NCBI GenBank assembly: GCA_011525875.1 | Contig: WYBN01000012.1 | Coordinates: 248,001-312,000 of the forward strand | Reading direction: 5' to 3' | Source of the DNA: Melioribacteraceae bacterium | Lineage (GTDB): Bacteria > Bacteroidota > Ignavibacteria > Ignavibacteriales > Melioribacteraceae | DNA: 64,000 bases | Shown: in pieces, positions 45,829 to 54,816 of the stretch | Position numbering within the stretch: position 1 is the stretch's first letter | How the letters are laid out: each line of letters opens with the position of its first letter | Notes under the pieces: generated by a model | Seen by the model: the letters and a program-made list of their open reading frames with translations, nothing else | What the model was told of the DNA's origin: nothing | The model's database searches: none | Translations under genes and position numbers: made by a program

Positions 45829-46737
45829 ATGCAAAAATACAAATCTATTTTAGCTGTAACGTACTTACTTTTATTCATCACCACTGTATCGTACGCAGGG
45901 GAGTTAAAGCTAATCGATGAAAAAACATTTTCTGTTGGAAAAGGTGAAAAGCTCGAGTTAAAAACTGCTTTTGGCGATGTCGAAATAACTTCATGGAATA
46001 AAAATGAGGTATCGGTAAAAATATACGGCAATAAACGCGCGGAGAAAAAGCTTTCATTCAATATTGAAAGAACTGATTATGGCGTCTTGGTTGAGAGCGA
46101 AAAAAATGATGAGATCAGAAACTGGTTTAACTGGTTCAGCGGATACAGTCTTAAATATGAAATAAAGGTCCCGGTTGAATATAATACTTTTGTAAAGACA
46201 GCCGGAGGGGATGTGACTGTTAGCGGAATAAATGGCGGTTCTGAACTTACCTCATCCGGAGGTGACATTACAATAAAAGATACAAAAGATAAATTTGTTA
46301 TAGTCACTTCAGGAGGCGATATCGGAGTTGAGAGTCATTCAGGTCAACTTGAGTTAAGCACTTCGGGAGGTGACGTCAGAGTTACATCTAGTCAGGGAAG
46401 TGTTAAAGCGAAAACCTCGGGAGGAGACATAGTTTTAGAGACAGCAGACGGATCCATAGAAGCAAAAACCTCCGGTGGAGATATCAAGTTAAATTACAAT
46501 GGGCAAAACAAAGGAATTGAGTTGGCAACCAGCGGAGGAGATATAAAATTGCGTCTGCCTTCTGATTTTTCCGCTGGGGCTGAATTAACTACTTTGGGCG
46601 GTGATATTAATATTGATTTTAAAAACTCGAGAACAAACAAAATGTCAAGCTCTAAATTTGTCGGTGAATTGAATAATGGGGGAATTCTATTGCTTTGCAA
46701 AACATCTGGTGGAGATATTATTCTTTCAGAAAAATAA
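45829..46737 (+). CDS. DUF4097 beta-helix repeat protein, secreted
   Basis: A 302-residue exported protein with a strong ribosome binding site (AAGGAGGGAGG) and a signal peptide ending SYA. After about 100 residues of strand-rich sequence come nine units of T-x-GGD-[IV]-x-[IVLF], for example TAGGDVTV, TSGGDITI, TSGGDIGV, TSGGDIVL, TSGGDIKL and finally TSGGDIILSEK at the very end. This is the DUF4097 (adhesin-like) pattern of a regular beta-helix with about 15-28 residues per turn. In other bacteria such proteins sit next to anti-sigma or PspC genes; here none is near. The role is unknown. It is a single-gene transcript between a divergent crcB and a strong terminator. Confidence 0.87.
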   Translation: MQKYKSILAVTYLLLFITTVSYAGELKLIDEKTFSVGKGEKLELKTAFGDVEITSWNKNEVSVKIYGNKRAEKKLSFNIERTDYGVLVESEKNDEIRNWFNWFSGYSLKYEIKVPVEYNTFVKTAGGDVTVSGINGGSELTSSGGDITIKDTKDKFVIVTSGGDIGVESHSGQLELSTSGGDVRVTSSQGSVKAKTSGGDIVLETADGSIEAKTSGGDIKLNYNGQNKGIELATSGGDIKLRLPSDFSAGAELTTLGGDINIDFKNSRTNKMSSSKFVGELNNGGILLLCKTSGGDIILSEK

Positions 46738-46765
46738 TTTTCCTTTAGCAATCCGGTTAGTTAAT

Positions 46766-46799
46766 AACCCCGGGACAGCATTACGTCTCGGGGTTTTTT
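46766..46799 (+). terminator. Rho-independent terminator after the DUF4097 gene
   Basis: An 11-base stem with one G-T pair, AACCCCGGGAC (46766-46776) against GTCTCGGGGTT (46785-46795), an 8-base loop, and six T up to 46799. It lies 28 bases past the stop and isolates this gene from the operon that starts at 46912. Confidence 0.92.
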
Positions 46800-46911
46800 A
46801 TTTTCTACAAACTAATTTTTGAGTATTTCTAATATCTTAAGGATATAACTAGGATTTTGTTATTTTTGGAAGAGTCAAATCGAAATCATAAAACATAAAT
46901 TTGAGGAAAAT

Positions 46912-47175
46912 ATGGATAGTGAAAATCCACCCCTGCAGAAAATGGATTGGATGCTATATTTTAACCGTACAATAAATATCATAATGAAAGAGAATTATGG
47001 AGTCGTTTACGGAAATAAAAAAGAAGAAACCCCGCCGTTTTATGAGATTGTATTTAAAACGGGAAAATTAGTCGATGCATACGAAGAAGGCTTGCTTTTA
47101 GATACGGTAAGAGATAATCATCTAATTAAAGTTTTTGTCCCGTTTTCTTCAATTAAATGCGTTGAGATCTATTAA
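46912..47175 (+). CDS. Conserved small protein, function unknown
   Basis: An 87-residue cytosolic protein that I do not recognise. The ATG has GAGGAAAAT upstream. The sequence is mixed alpha/beta with NRTINIIMKENYGVVYG, FYEIVFKTGKLVDAYEEGLL and LIKVFVPFSSIKCVEIY, ending like a small SH3- or Sm-like barrel; this fold idea is only a guess. It stands 2 bases before the T9SS plug gene and is the first gene of a run that reaches at least LptD. A TATTTTTG at 46861, matching the Bacteroidota -7 consensus TAnnTTTG, could be part of the operon promoter, but no good -33 box accompanies it. Confidence 0.7.
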   Translation: MDSENPPLQKMDWMLYFNRTINIIMKENYGVVYGNKKEETPPFYEIVFKTGKLVDAYEEGLLLDTVRDNHLIKVFVPFSSIKCVEIY

Positions 47176-47177
47176 AA

Positions 47178-48389
47178 ATGAAATTTGTATTAATCGCAAT
47201 TCTAATACCGGCCTTTCTTCTGGCTAATGAATTTGAGATTAAAAGCTTAAGAAGTTATAATGCCCGCAGCGAAGTTTCTTTTCCCGTGATTGCAGAAGGA
47301 GAGCAGTTGACAATTGAGTTTGATGTTAAGGCAGAACAACAACCATTGTGGAAAATAATATTCAGATTTTGTGACAGGGATTGGACTGTTTCTCAGAATA
47401 TATTTTTAATCAACCAGGGATTTAATACCGAAAATAATTTGTGGTTCGATAAGCTTCCTAATACTGCCGGCGGAGCTGACTACCGATACTCCGGGAATTT
47501 TCCAAACAGTAATGTTACTTTCCCATTCTCAGGTAAATGGAAATATTTTATAACTGATTCGTATGATACAACTATAGTTTATTCTACGGGCAGATTCTTT
47601 TTTGTAAAAAACTTGATACCTCTTGAAGTCAGAGTTAAACCTGAGCGGCTTGAAGGAATGACGCTTGAAGAAAGCACATTCGGGCAGGTTCTTTCAATTT
47701 CTACATCTTTTTCGCTGCCGGAAAAATATTTTGAAAGATTCATTTCGCAATTAGAAATAATTGAAAACAAAAAAATATTATTCCCAGTTATTATTCATAA
47801 AACGGATTTTACCGATTATAAGTATTTTGAGAGCGACGGGTTTAATACTTTCAATTTTGTTGCTAAGAATATTCAACCGGGCAACGAATACAGACAAACT
47901 AATTTAATGGACAGGTTTAAGCATAAACCGCCGCTTACCTTTGCGCATTATGACGGAATAGAAGTCTCTCGTATTTTTGATTATGGCGGCAAAGATTTTA
48001 ACGGCGGCTCGAAGCTTCTCGACTATAAAGATATTTATTCGGAATATATGGATGTATTGTTTCAGATAAGACCTCCAATAGATTTTAATGACGAAATATT
48101 TCTCACAGGCGCGTTTAATGATTGGGATATTTCATACGATTATATGATGAAGGAGAATAATGGACTATACAGCATTCAGCTTGAACTTAAACGCGGCATT
48201 TATGATTATCAATATGCGGCTGGTAAAATAGATGAGAATAATAACATAATTGAAATTGATTGGCTGAAATTTGAAGGCAACAGCTGGCGCACCAGCAATG
48301 AATATAATCTATTTCTCTTTTATTCTAATCAAGATAAGGGCGGATTTGATGAAATAATCGGACATAAACGAATAGAGGGTAAAAAATGA
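47178..48389 (+). CDS. Type IX secretion system plug protein (DUF5103)
   Basis: A 403-residue secreted protein with signal peptide (ending LLANEF). It matches DUF5103, the family of the plug protein that closes the periplasmic side of the T9SS SprA translocon. Motifs are IKSLRSYNARSEVSFPVIA near the start, FRFCDRDWTVSQN, FPFSGKWKYFITDSYD, RVKPERLEGMT, DIYSEYMDVLFQIRPP, and FLTGAFNDWDISYDYMM with the following YDYQYAAG. It supports an active T9SS, consistent with the sorting-tail cargo elsewhere in the window. Its stop overlaps the next start by 4 bases (ATGA). Confidence 0.88.
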   Translation: MKFVLIAILIPAFLLANEFEIKSLRSYNARSEVSFPVIAEGEQLTIEFDVKAEQQPLWKIIFRFCDRDWTVSQNIFLINQGFNTENNLWFDKLPNTAGGADYRYSGNFPNSNVTFPFSGKWKYFITDSYDTTIVYSTGRFFFVKNLIPLEVRVKPERLEGMTLEESTFGQVLSISTSFSLPEKYFERFISQLEIIENKKILFPVIIHKTDFTDYKYFESDGFNTFNFVAKNIQPGNEYRQTNLMDRFKHKPPLTFAHYDGIEVSRIFDYGGKDFNGGSKLLDYKDIYSEYMDVLFQIRPPIDFNDEIFLTGAFNDWDISYDYMMKENNGLYSIQLELKRGIYDYQYAAGKIDENNNIIEIDWLKFEGNSWRTSNEYNLFLFYSNQDKGGFDEIIGHKRIEGKK

Positions 48390-49375
48390 ATAAAGTAAAA
48401 GTTGGAGTTATCGGGACAGGGCATCTCGGGAAGTTTCACGTTAAATTATTGAATGAAATCGGTAATTGTGATCTTGTCGGAATTTATGACTCTGACCTTA
48501 AAAAAGCTGAATCCGTATCGAAAGAATATGGAGTAAAAGTTTACGCAGATATTGAAAGCCTGCTCAGAAATATTGATGCGGTTTCTATTGTAACAACGAC
48601 AAGTTCACATTTTGAGATAGTAAAAAATTCGCTCAATTATGGCGTGCATGTGTTTGTAGAAAAACCCATCACCGCTGAAATATGGCAGGCTGAAGAAATC
48701 GTAAAACTTGCCAAAGACAAGGGAAAGAAATTACAGGTCGGGCATATCGAAAGATTTAATCCGGCTCTAATATCACTTGAAAAATATAAGCTCGACCCCA
48801 AATTCATACAAACTGATAGGTTATCTCAATTCAATCCGCGGGGAACAGATGTGGCTGTGATCCATGACCTAATGATTCACGATATTGACATTATTCTGAG
48901 TCTGGTTAAAAGTGAAGTAACAGACGTCAGGGCGAGCGGTGTAGCGGTAGTTTCGGATAATCTCGATATTGCTAATGCAAGATTGGAATTTGAAAACGGC
49001 GCGGTTGCAAACGTAACTGCAAGCAGGATTTCGCAGAAAAAAATGCGCAAGATGAGAATGTTTCAAAGAGACGCTTATATATCCCTAGACTTCACCACCG
49101 GTGTTTCGGAAGTATACAGGCTTGTTTCCCCCGACACAACCAATTTAGAACATTTCATGACATTTGGAATGATGGGTATAGGCGAAAATAAGAAAGCGGT
49201 TATTTATGAACAGCCCGAGCAGAAAGAAATTAATGCGTTGAAATATGAATTACAGTCTTTTGTTGATGTTATTCTTAACAATGAAAGACCGATTGTTTCC
49301 GGTTCTGACGGTCTAAAAGCTCTGAAGGTTGCTGAATTAATAATTAATAAAATAGAGGAATCCAAATCCATATGA
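48386..49375 (+). CDS. Gfo/Idh/MocA-family dehydrogenase
   Basis: A 329-residue NAD(P)-dependent sugar oxidoreductase. A Rossmann motif (KVGVIGTGHLGKFHVKLL) comes first, then HVFVEKPITAEIWQAEE with the catalytic-type EKP, and the C-terminal domain with GHIERFNPALISLE and HDLMIHDIDIILSLV. The GHIERFNPA motif resembles UDP-N-acetylglucosamine 3-dehydrogenases of the GnnA/WlbA kind. With lptD two genes downstream, a step in lipid A or surface-sugar synthesis is a reasonable inference. No matching aminotransferase (GnnB type) is in the window. It overlaps the plug gene before it and the lipoprotein gene after it by 4 bases each. Confidence 0.88.
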   Translation: MNKVKVGVIGTGHLGKFHVKLLNEIGNCDLVGIYDSDLKKAESVSKEYGVKVYADIESLLRNIDAVSIVTTTSSHFEIVKNSLNYGVHVFVEKPITAEIWQAEEIVKLAKDKGKKLQVGHIERFNPALISLEKYKLDPKFIQTDRLSQFNPRGTDVAVIHDLMIHDIDIILSLVKSEVTDVRASGVAVVSDNLDIANARLEFENGAVANVTASRISQKKMRKMRMFQRDAYISLDFTTGVSEVYRLVSPDTTNLEHFMTFGMMGIGENKKAVIYEQPEQKEINALKYELQSFVDVILNNERPIVSGSDGLKALKVAELIINKIEESKSI

Positions 49376-49974
49376 AAAAGCTCTCTTTAATTTTGCTAAT
49401 AGGGATAGTTGTTTTTTCGGCTTGTTCAATTCTGCAGACAATTACTAACGTATCCAGACTTAAATTCAAGCTCGGCGAAGTCAATAATTTTTCTGTTAAC
49501 GGAATAAGCTTAAATGAAAAATCACGAATCTCGGATTTCACACCAAGTGATCTGTTAAAGCTGTCAACAATATTTGCAACGGGAAAGATGCCCGCTTCTT
49601 TCACTTTGAATATTCTCGCTAAAAATCCTAATGACGGAACTGGCGGCTATGCCGCAACAGATATAAATCTAAAAGCATTCGACTGGGATTTGTTTTTGAA
49701 CGATACAAAAACAATTTCAGGCGGAATCGGCGCGCCAGTCATAGTCCCCGGAGTTGGAGAGAGCGCCGTAATACCTCTCAGAGTAGAAATTGATCTGCTT
49801 AAGTTTTTTGGGAGCGGAAGTTTAGACGAAGTAATTAACCTCGCATTAAAGTTAGGCGGAAAAAGGGGCAATACATCTGCTGTGAAGGTTGTTGCTAAAC
49901 CGATACTAGGGACTCCAATCGGGGATATATCTTATCCTGAACCGATAACTATTGTTGATACAGAGTTCAAATAA
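49372..49974 (+). CDS. LEA2/WHy-like lipoprotein
   Basis: A 200-residue lipoprotein (lipobox VVFSACSI). A LEA type-2-like beta-sandwich is suggested by LKFKLGEVNNFSVNGISLN, SFTLNILAKNPND, TDINLKAFDWDLFLND, GVGESAVIPLRVEIDL and the closing VKVVAKPILGTPIGDI. Bacterial relatives are periplasmic or outer-membrane lipoproteins of unclear function. The gene overlaps the dehydrogenase by 4 bases and precedes lptD by 63 bases, so an envelope role is likely. The family call is moderate. Confidence 0.72.
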   Translation: MKKLSLILLIGIVVFSACSILQTITNVSRLKFKLGEVNNFSVNGISLNEKSRISDFTPSDLLKLSTIFATGKMPASFTLNILAKNPNDGTGGYAATDINLKAFDWDLFLNDTKTISGGIGAPVIVPGVGESAVIPLRVEIDLLKFFGSGSLDEVINLALKLGGKRGNTSAVKVVAKPILGTPIGDISYPEPITIVDTEFK

Positions 49975-50037
49975 CATTGCATGAAAAATATGATGTTATT
50001 TTCATATCACGGATAAAGAAAATATTTTTAATGAATT

Positions 50038-52650
50038 ATGCCAAGCCTATCATTAAATAATATCATTGCAGCGCTGACAACGATTATCATCTTTACGAAT
50101 TATAGCGAAGCGCAGATCGCTGATACTTTGATTACAGATTCCCTTGCAGTAATGGATAGTCTTGTTTCAACAGAGGGGAAAAATAAAAGATTCGACGTTG
50201 ATGCGGTTATTTACGCTAACTCCTCAGATTCCTTAACCTTCAGCATAAACGAAAAAAAGATGTTTCTTTTCGGCAAAGGGGAATTAAAATACAAGCAGAC
50301 AGACCTAACGAGCGACAGAATATATATTGATTTTAACGATAACTCTTTGGACGCTTTTGCAAAGATTGATTCAAGTGATTCCGCCAAAACTCAACTGGTT
50401 GATTTCCCTATACTCTCTGAAGACGGCGAGGTTTACGAGGGTTCTTCGCTTCAATATAACTTTAAGACCAAGCGTGGATTTATATCTATGGCTAAAAACA
50501 AAGAGACTGAAAAACGTTATGAAGGAGATAAGGTTAAAAAAGTGGATAACAATACTTACTTTATCGAAGACGGTTTATACACTACATGCGAGAATGATAC
50601 TCCTCATACATATTTTACCGCATCGAAAATGAAAGTGATACAAAAAGATAAAATTATTGCAAGATGGATATTTATGCACGTCGGAGGAGTTCCATTCCCG
50701 ATTCCTCTTCCGTTTGCTGTATTTCCTAATAAAACCGGCAGGAGGTCTGGTATGATAATTCCTTCTTACGGATCCACGGCAGACAGAGGGGAGTATTTTA
50801 GAAATTTTGGTTACTTCCTTGCTTTAAGCGATTACTATGATTTAACTCTGACAGGCGATTACTACACGCAAGGTGGATACGGTTTAAGAGGCAGAGGGCG
50901 TTATAAAAAGAGGTATGAATTCAACGGCAATATCAATGGAGGCATCTCGCGTGTGACCTTAGGTGAGAAAGAAGATCCGACTCACTCCGATAGGTTTAGC
51001 TGGAATTTGAATGTTTATCATCATCATGATATTACTCCCACAATGAAATTTGATGCGAATCTTCAGTTTCTCTCGAGCAAATATCTAGAAGATAACAGTA
51101 GAAGATTAAACGATTTATTGAAACAGGATATAGTATCAAATGCAACGCTTGTAAAAAGATGGGAAGAAAGCGGAAACAGTATAACTATCAACTACAACCG
51201 CAACCAAAATTTGCAAACGGGAAGCACAGTCGAAACGTTACCGAGCCTGAATTTCAATATGTCGCAGAAATATCCTTTTAAAAAAGAAGGTTCAACGAGA
51301 AAGAACCAGGAATGGTATGAGTATATCGGGTTTACTTACAATAATCAATTTAAAAATGAATTAAAGAAAACGCGTTTGAATTCGGACGAGGATTTTGTGA
51401 GAGATGACAGGCTTGGGGCGCAGCATAATCTTAATTTGAACGCATCGCCGAGATTAGGTTTTTTTAATATTACGCCTGCTATTTCATACAGCGAAAAATG
51501 GTATGATAAAAAACTGAAACGAGAATATGTTTTTGATTATGAAGACAGCACAGGTGTCCATTATGAAAGAGTAGAAAAGATGAAAAAAGATTTCGGTTTT
51601 GTAAGAACCTTCGATTTTCGTTTATCGGCTTCAACTAAAATATACGGAATGGCTCAGCCGCAGATACTTGGTATAAGCGCTTTCAGGCATACAGTATCCC
51701 CATCAATTTCATATTCATTTCGTCCGGATTTTTCAAAACCGTTTTGGGGTTATTATGAGGAGATATTTAATCCATCCACCGGGCTTACGGAAAGCTATGA
51801 TAAATATGGCAGGGGAATTTTTGGCGGCGCATCATCCGGCGAAAGTCAAAGCATTAACTTATCAATCGGAAATATTTTTGAGATAAAGACAATGAAAGAT
51901 CCAACGGACACTACTTCGGCGGAACAAAAAATCCAGCTGCTGAATCTTGACCTTTCCACGGGTTATAATTTTGCAGCGGACAGCCTTCGCTTACAGGATC
52001 TTAGAATAACCTACAGAACTCAGATAGGTAATTTATTTAGTTTTAATGGGAGTTCGTCTTATTCTTTTTACGATTATTTCGAAGTAGGAGAAGGACAAAC
52101 TCTTTCGTCGAGAGACTACGATAAATTTCTTATCTCCGCCGGGAAAGGATTGCTGAGACTCAAAAACTTTAATATAAATATTTCGGCAACGTTAGCCGGA
52201 AGTAAATCTTCTTCTGACACTAAACGAGTCGGCAAACAAAATGCTGAGGATGATGAAAACATTGAAAATCAGCGTTCTGATTATATTGAGCTGTTTGAAG
52301 AATCAAAACCGGATTTTTCCATTCCTTGGAATCTTAGTCTTAACTATAATTATAACTATAATAAGAATAATGTTTTCAATCCTTTGGAAAGTTCTAATAT
52401 AGGCTTGAATTTAAGTTTAAGCCTCACAGAAGCCTGGCGTGTAACTTTCCGGAGTAATTATGATTTCATCGAAGAGAAATTTAACGCTCCTCAAATAACC
52501 GTTTATCGTGACCTTCACTGCTGGGAGATGAATTTTATTTGGAATCCTATTGGACTTTACCGTGGATTCCGGTTAGAAATTAGAATTAAAGCGCCTGAAC
52601 TTCAAGATATTAAGGTGACTAAAACTAAAGATATATTCTCAGGATTTTAA
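50038..52650 (+). CDS. lptD: LptD-like LPS-assembly outer-membrane protein
   Basis: An 870-residue outer-membrane protein. After a signal peptide (ending YSEAQ) comes an OstA-like jellyroll, about 50-220 (FLFGKGELKYKQTDLTSDRI, YEGSSLQYNFKTKRGFISMA, IARWIFMHVGGVPFPIPLPF). A large barrel follows with PNKTGRRSGMIIPSYGSTAD, GFFNITPAISYSEKWYD, FRHTVSPSISYSFRPDF and a last strand region ending in GFRLEIRIKAPELQD. This matches the Bacteroidota-type LptD that inserts lipopolysaccharide into the outer leaflet. It indicates an LPS-like glycolipid. It is placed after the LEA2-like lipoprotein and one base before the NYN gene. Confidence 0.9.
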   Translation: MPSLSLNNIIAALTTIIIFTNYSEAQIADTLITDSLAVMDSLVSTEGKNKRFDVDAVIYANSSDSLTFSINEKKMFLFGKGELKYKQTDLTSDRIYIDFNDNSLDAFAKIDSSDSAKTQLVDFPILSEDGEVYEGSSLQYNFKTKRGFISMAKNKETEKRYEGDKVKKVDNNTYFIEDGLYTTCENDTPHTYFTASKMKVIQKDKIIARWIFMHVGGVPFPIPLPFAVFPNKTGRRSGMIIPSYGSTADRGEYFRNFGYFLALSDYYDLTLTGDYYTQGGYGLRGRGRYKKRYEFNGNINGGISRVTLGEKEDPTHSDRFSWNLNVYHHHDITPTMKFDANLQFLSSKYLEDNSRRLNDLLKQDIVSNATLVKRWEESGNSITINYNRNQNLQTGSTVETLPSLNFNMSQKYPFKKEGSTRKNQEWYEYIGFTYNNQFKNELKKTRLNSDEDFVRDDRLGAQHNLNLNASPRLGFFNITPAISYSEKWYDKKLKREYVFDYEDSTGVHYERVEKMKKDFGFVRTFDFRLSASTKIYGMAQPQILGISAFRHTVSPSISYSFRPDFSKPFWGYYEEIFNPSTGLTESYDKYGRGIFGGASSGESQSINLSIGNIFEIKTMKDPTDTTSAEQKIQLLNLDLSTGYNFAADSLRLQDLRITYRTQIGNLFSFNGSSSYSFYDYFEVGEGQTLSSRDYDKFLISAGKGLLRLKNFNINISATLAGSKSSSDTKRVGKQNAEDDENIENQRSDYIELFEESKPDFSIPWNLSLNYNYNYNKNNVFNPLESSNIGLNLSLSLTEAWRVTFRSNYDFIEEKFNAPQITVYRDLHCWEMNFIWNPIGLYRGFRLEIRIKAPELQDIKVTKTKDIFSGF

Positions 52651-52651
52651 A

Positions 52652-53104
52652 TTGATTAAACATTACATCATTGATGGAAATAATTTAATCGGAAAGATCA
52701 ATAGATTAGCTGATCTGCAGAAGAAAGACCCATTATTAACTCGCGATAAATTGAATGTAATTTTAACTAATTATTTTGAAGGGAAGAAAGTTTCAGTTTC
52801 ACTTCATTATGACGGTTACGAAAGCTTTGTCAATAAAACAAATAATATAAAAATATTTTTCTCTGGAAGTAGAACAGCTGATGAACTGATAAAGGATGAA
52901 ATTATGCGTTATAAAAACCCGAAATTAATTTGCGTTGTTAGTTCAGATAAGAATATAATTGAATTTTCTCATGTGAATAGCTGTTATGTTAAAACAGGGG
53001 AATCTTTCGCTAAAGAAATATTTCAACGGAATAAAGTTGACATTGAAGAGAAAATAGTTAAATCAATAAGCAGCGAGGAAATCAAAAGGATGTTCGGCGT
53101 ATGA
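52652..53104 (+). CDS. NYN (YacP-like) nuclease-domain protein
   Basis: A 150-residue protein starting with KHYIIDGNNLIGKINRLADL, the typical entry of YacP/NYN PIN-like nuclease domains. SVSLHYDGYESF, the acidic TADELIKDEIMRY and LICVVSSDKNIIEFSH follow, giving the acidic residues expected of a metal-dependent RNase. TTG at 52652 has AGGA about 8 bases upstream. It lies one base after lptD and is probably co-transcribed. Its RNA target is unknown. Moderately short for the family (usual 160-180). Confidence 0.82.
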   Translation: MIKHYIIDGNNLIGKINRLADLQKKDPLLTRDKLNVILTNYFEGKKVSVSLHYDGYESFVNKTNNIKIFFSGSRTADELIKDEIMRYKNPKLICVVSSDKNIIEFSHVNSCYVKTGESFAKEIFQRNKVDIEEKIVKSISSEEIKRMFGV

Positions 53105-53166
53105 CTCTTCGAATGTTGATCGAAATAAAACAAAATTGTATAAAGAATTTACCGGGGATAGGTTTT

Positions 53167-54816
53167 ATGAGGAATAGTCTTTTAACAGCGATTATATTTA
53201 TAAGTTATACTACATCAATAAATGCTCAAACAATATCTGGTTATGTTAAAGATAAACTAACCTCAAAGAATATCAATGATGCGGAAATTGTAATTGAATC
53301 AGAATCAGGGGATTACCGAGACACTGCTTTCACTGATCAGTTCGGGAAATGGGTTTATTCGTTCGCTACCTCTTCAATTAACGAAATACCTCTTGTGCCT
53401 GAAGTGATAGAAGTTGACCAGAATTATCCGAATCCATTTAATCCTTCAACCAAAATAAATTTTTCTCTGAACAAAAGTGCTGATATAACAATTGCGGTTC
53501 ATAACATTTTGGGCAAATTAATCGACAAGAGATCATTTTCGCTTAGCAAGGGTTATTATAGCGTTAACTGGGAAGCCAAAGGCGGTGCTGGCGTGTATTT
53601 CTATACTATTTCTTCAACAGATTTCAACATAACAAAAAAAATGATTCAGCTTGACGGTTCGAATGGCAGGGGTATTATCGGCTTATCGCATTCCGATGCT
53701 TCGAAGTTTTTTCAAAATAGTGAAAATATTAATCTGCTGGAGAAAAGTATCACGGCGAATTACCGGATAATAACTTCAAAGTTCGGATACTTTCCTGATA
53801 CCTTGCTGACAACAATAACTAACGGCCAGGTATTTAATATTAAGATAACCACTATCCATCACAACGCGGTCTTAGTAGATTTACATAATGATATTTTGGA
53901 AAGAATAGCAGATAACCCGGGATACAGCTTAGGGGATTATCATAATTATTATCATACAGATATTCCAAGACTGAAATTGGGAGGCGTTAAAGTTCAATTT
54001 TTTTCGGTTTGGGTTAATCCGAACCAATATTCAAACAATGCTTTGGAAAGAGCCGTTCAAATGGCAGATAGGTTTGATCTTGAAATGTTTGAAAATGCAG
54101 ACGAGATAACTCAAGTTTTTAGTTACGGTGAGATTATGCAAACGATTGATGAAAATAAAATTGCCGCCGTTCTTGCGGTTGAAGGAGGATACTCAATTGA
54201 AAACAGTCTTGAAAAACTTGACTACTTATACAAACGCGGCATGAGGTATATGACTATCACATGGAACAATTCTCTTGATTGGGCAGTTGCAGCATCAGAT
54301 TCGCGCTCAACAACAGTTGGGCTGAATGATTTTGGCAGAGATGTTATCCGTACAATGGACTCGCTGGGAATAATTATTGACGTGAGTCATACAGGCATCA
54401 AAACGATTGAAGATATACTTGAAGTAACAACAAATCCTATTGTTGCAACACATTCTGGAGTGAGGGCTCTAAAGGATCATACAAGAAATTTGTATGATTC
54501 TCAAATTCTTGATATTGCTGAAAGCGGCGGAGTAATTGGCGTTGTATTCTATCCTCCATTTCTCGGCAATGGAACTGTAAATATTAAAACTGTCATAAAC
54601 CATATTAACTATATCGTAAATCTTGTAGGGATAGAACACGTAGGTATCGGTTCCGATTTTGACGGTATAGGCACAAACGTTGTACAAGGGTTGGAAGACG
54701 TAACAAAATTTCCTGACTTGACAATTGAGCTTTTAAACGAAGGTTATTCTGTTGAGGATATCAACAAAATTTTAGGACAGAATGTGTTGAGAGTTTTTAA
54801 ACAAGTCTGTAAATAA
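53167..54816 (+). CDS. M19-family dipeptidase with N-terminal T9SS-type domain
   Basis: A 549-residue secreted dipeptidase. I chose ATG at 53167, not the in-frame ATG at 53101, because GGGGATAGG precedes it and the protein then opens with a signal peptide (ending INAQ). Residues about 19-70 are a carboxypeptidase-like Ig domain. A sorting-tail-like domain follows at about 84-165 (NYPNPFNPSTKINFSL at 86, NILGKLID, AGVYFYTI, KKMIQLDG), then a PEGA-like linker, then renal-dipeptidase-type metallopeptidase with all metal ligands: DLHNDIL (H240, D242), AVEGGYS, IDVSHTG, ATHSGVR and GSDFDGIG. The sorting module is therefore not C-terminal; the protein ends in the enzyme domain. Probable action on D- or L-dipeptides outside the cytoplasm. 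Confidence 0.88.
   Translation: MRNSLLTAIIFISYTTSINAQTISGYVKDKLTSKNINDAEIVIESESGDYRDTAFTDQFGKWVYSFATSSINEIPLVPEVIEVDQNYPNPFNPSTKINFSLNKSADITIAVHNILGKLIDKRSFSLSKGYYSVNWEAKGGAGVYFYTISSTDFNITKKMIQLDGSNGRGIIGLSHSDASKFFQNSENINLLEKSITANYRIITSKFGYFPDTLLTTITNGQVFNIKITTIHHNAVLVDLHNDILERIADNPGYSLGDYHNYYHTDIPRLKLGGVKVQFFSVWVNPNQYSNNALERAVQMADRFDLEMFENADEITQVFSYGEIMQTIDENKIAAVLAVEGGYSIENSLEKLDYLYKRGMRYMTITWNNSLDWAVAASDSRSTTVGLNDFGRDVIRTMDSLGIIIDVSHTGIKTIEDILEVTTNPIVATHSGVRALKDHTRNLYDSQILDIAESGGVIGVVFYPPFLGNGTVNIKTVINHINYIVNLVGIEHVGIGSDFDGIGTNVVQGLEDVTKFPDLTIELLNEGYSVEDINKILGQNVLRVFKQVCK

Noticed and set aside
46200-46737. Regular nucleotide periodicity that could be read as a tandem-repeat or CRISPR-like array
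   Set aside because: It is the coding repeat of the DUF4097 protein; unit sequences differ at the nucleotide level and the reading frame is intact throughout.
53101-53166. Upstream in-frame ATG of the dipeptidase at 53101
   Set aside because: It overlaps the preceding stop and would add 22 charged residues before the signal peptide; the ATG at 53167 has its own ribosome binding site and starts the signal peptide.
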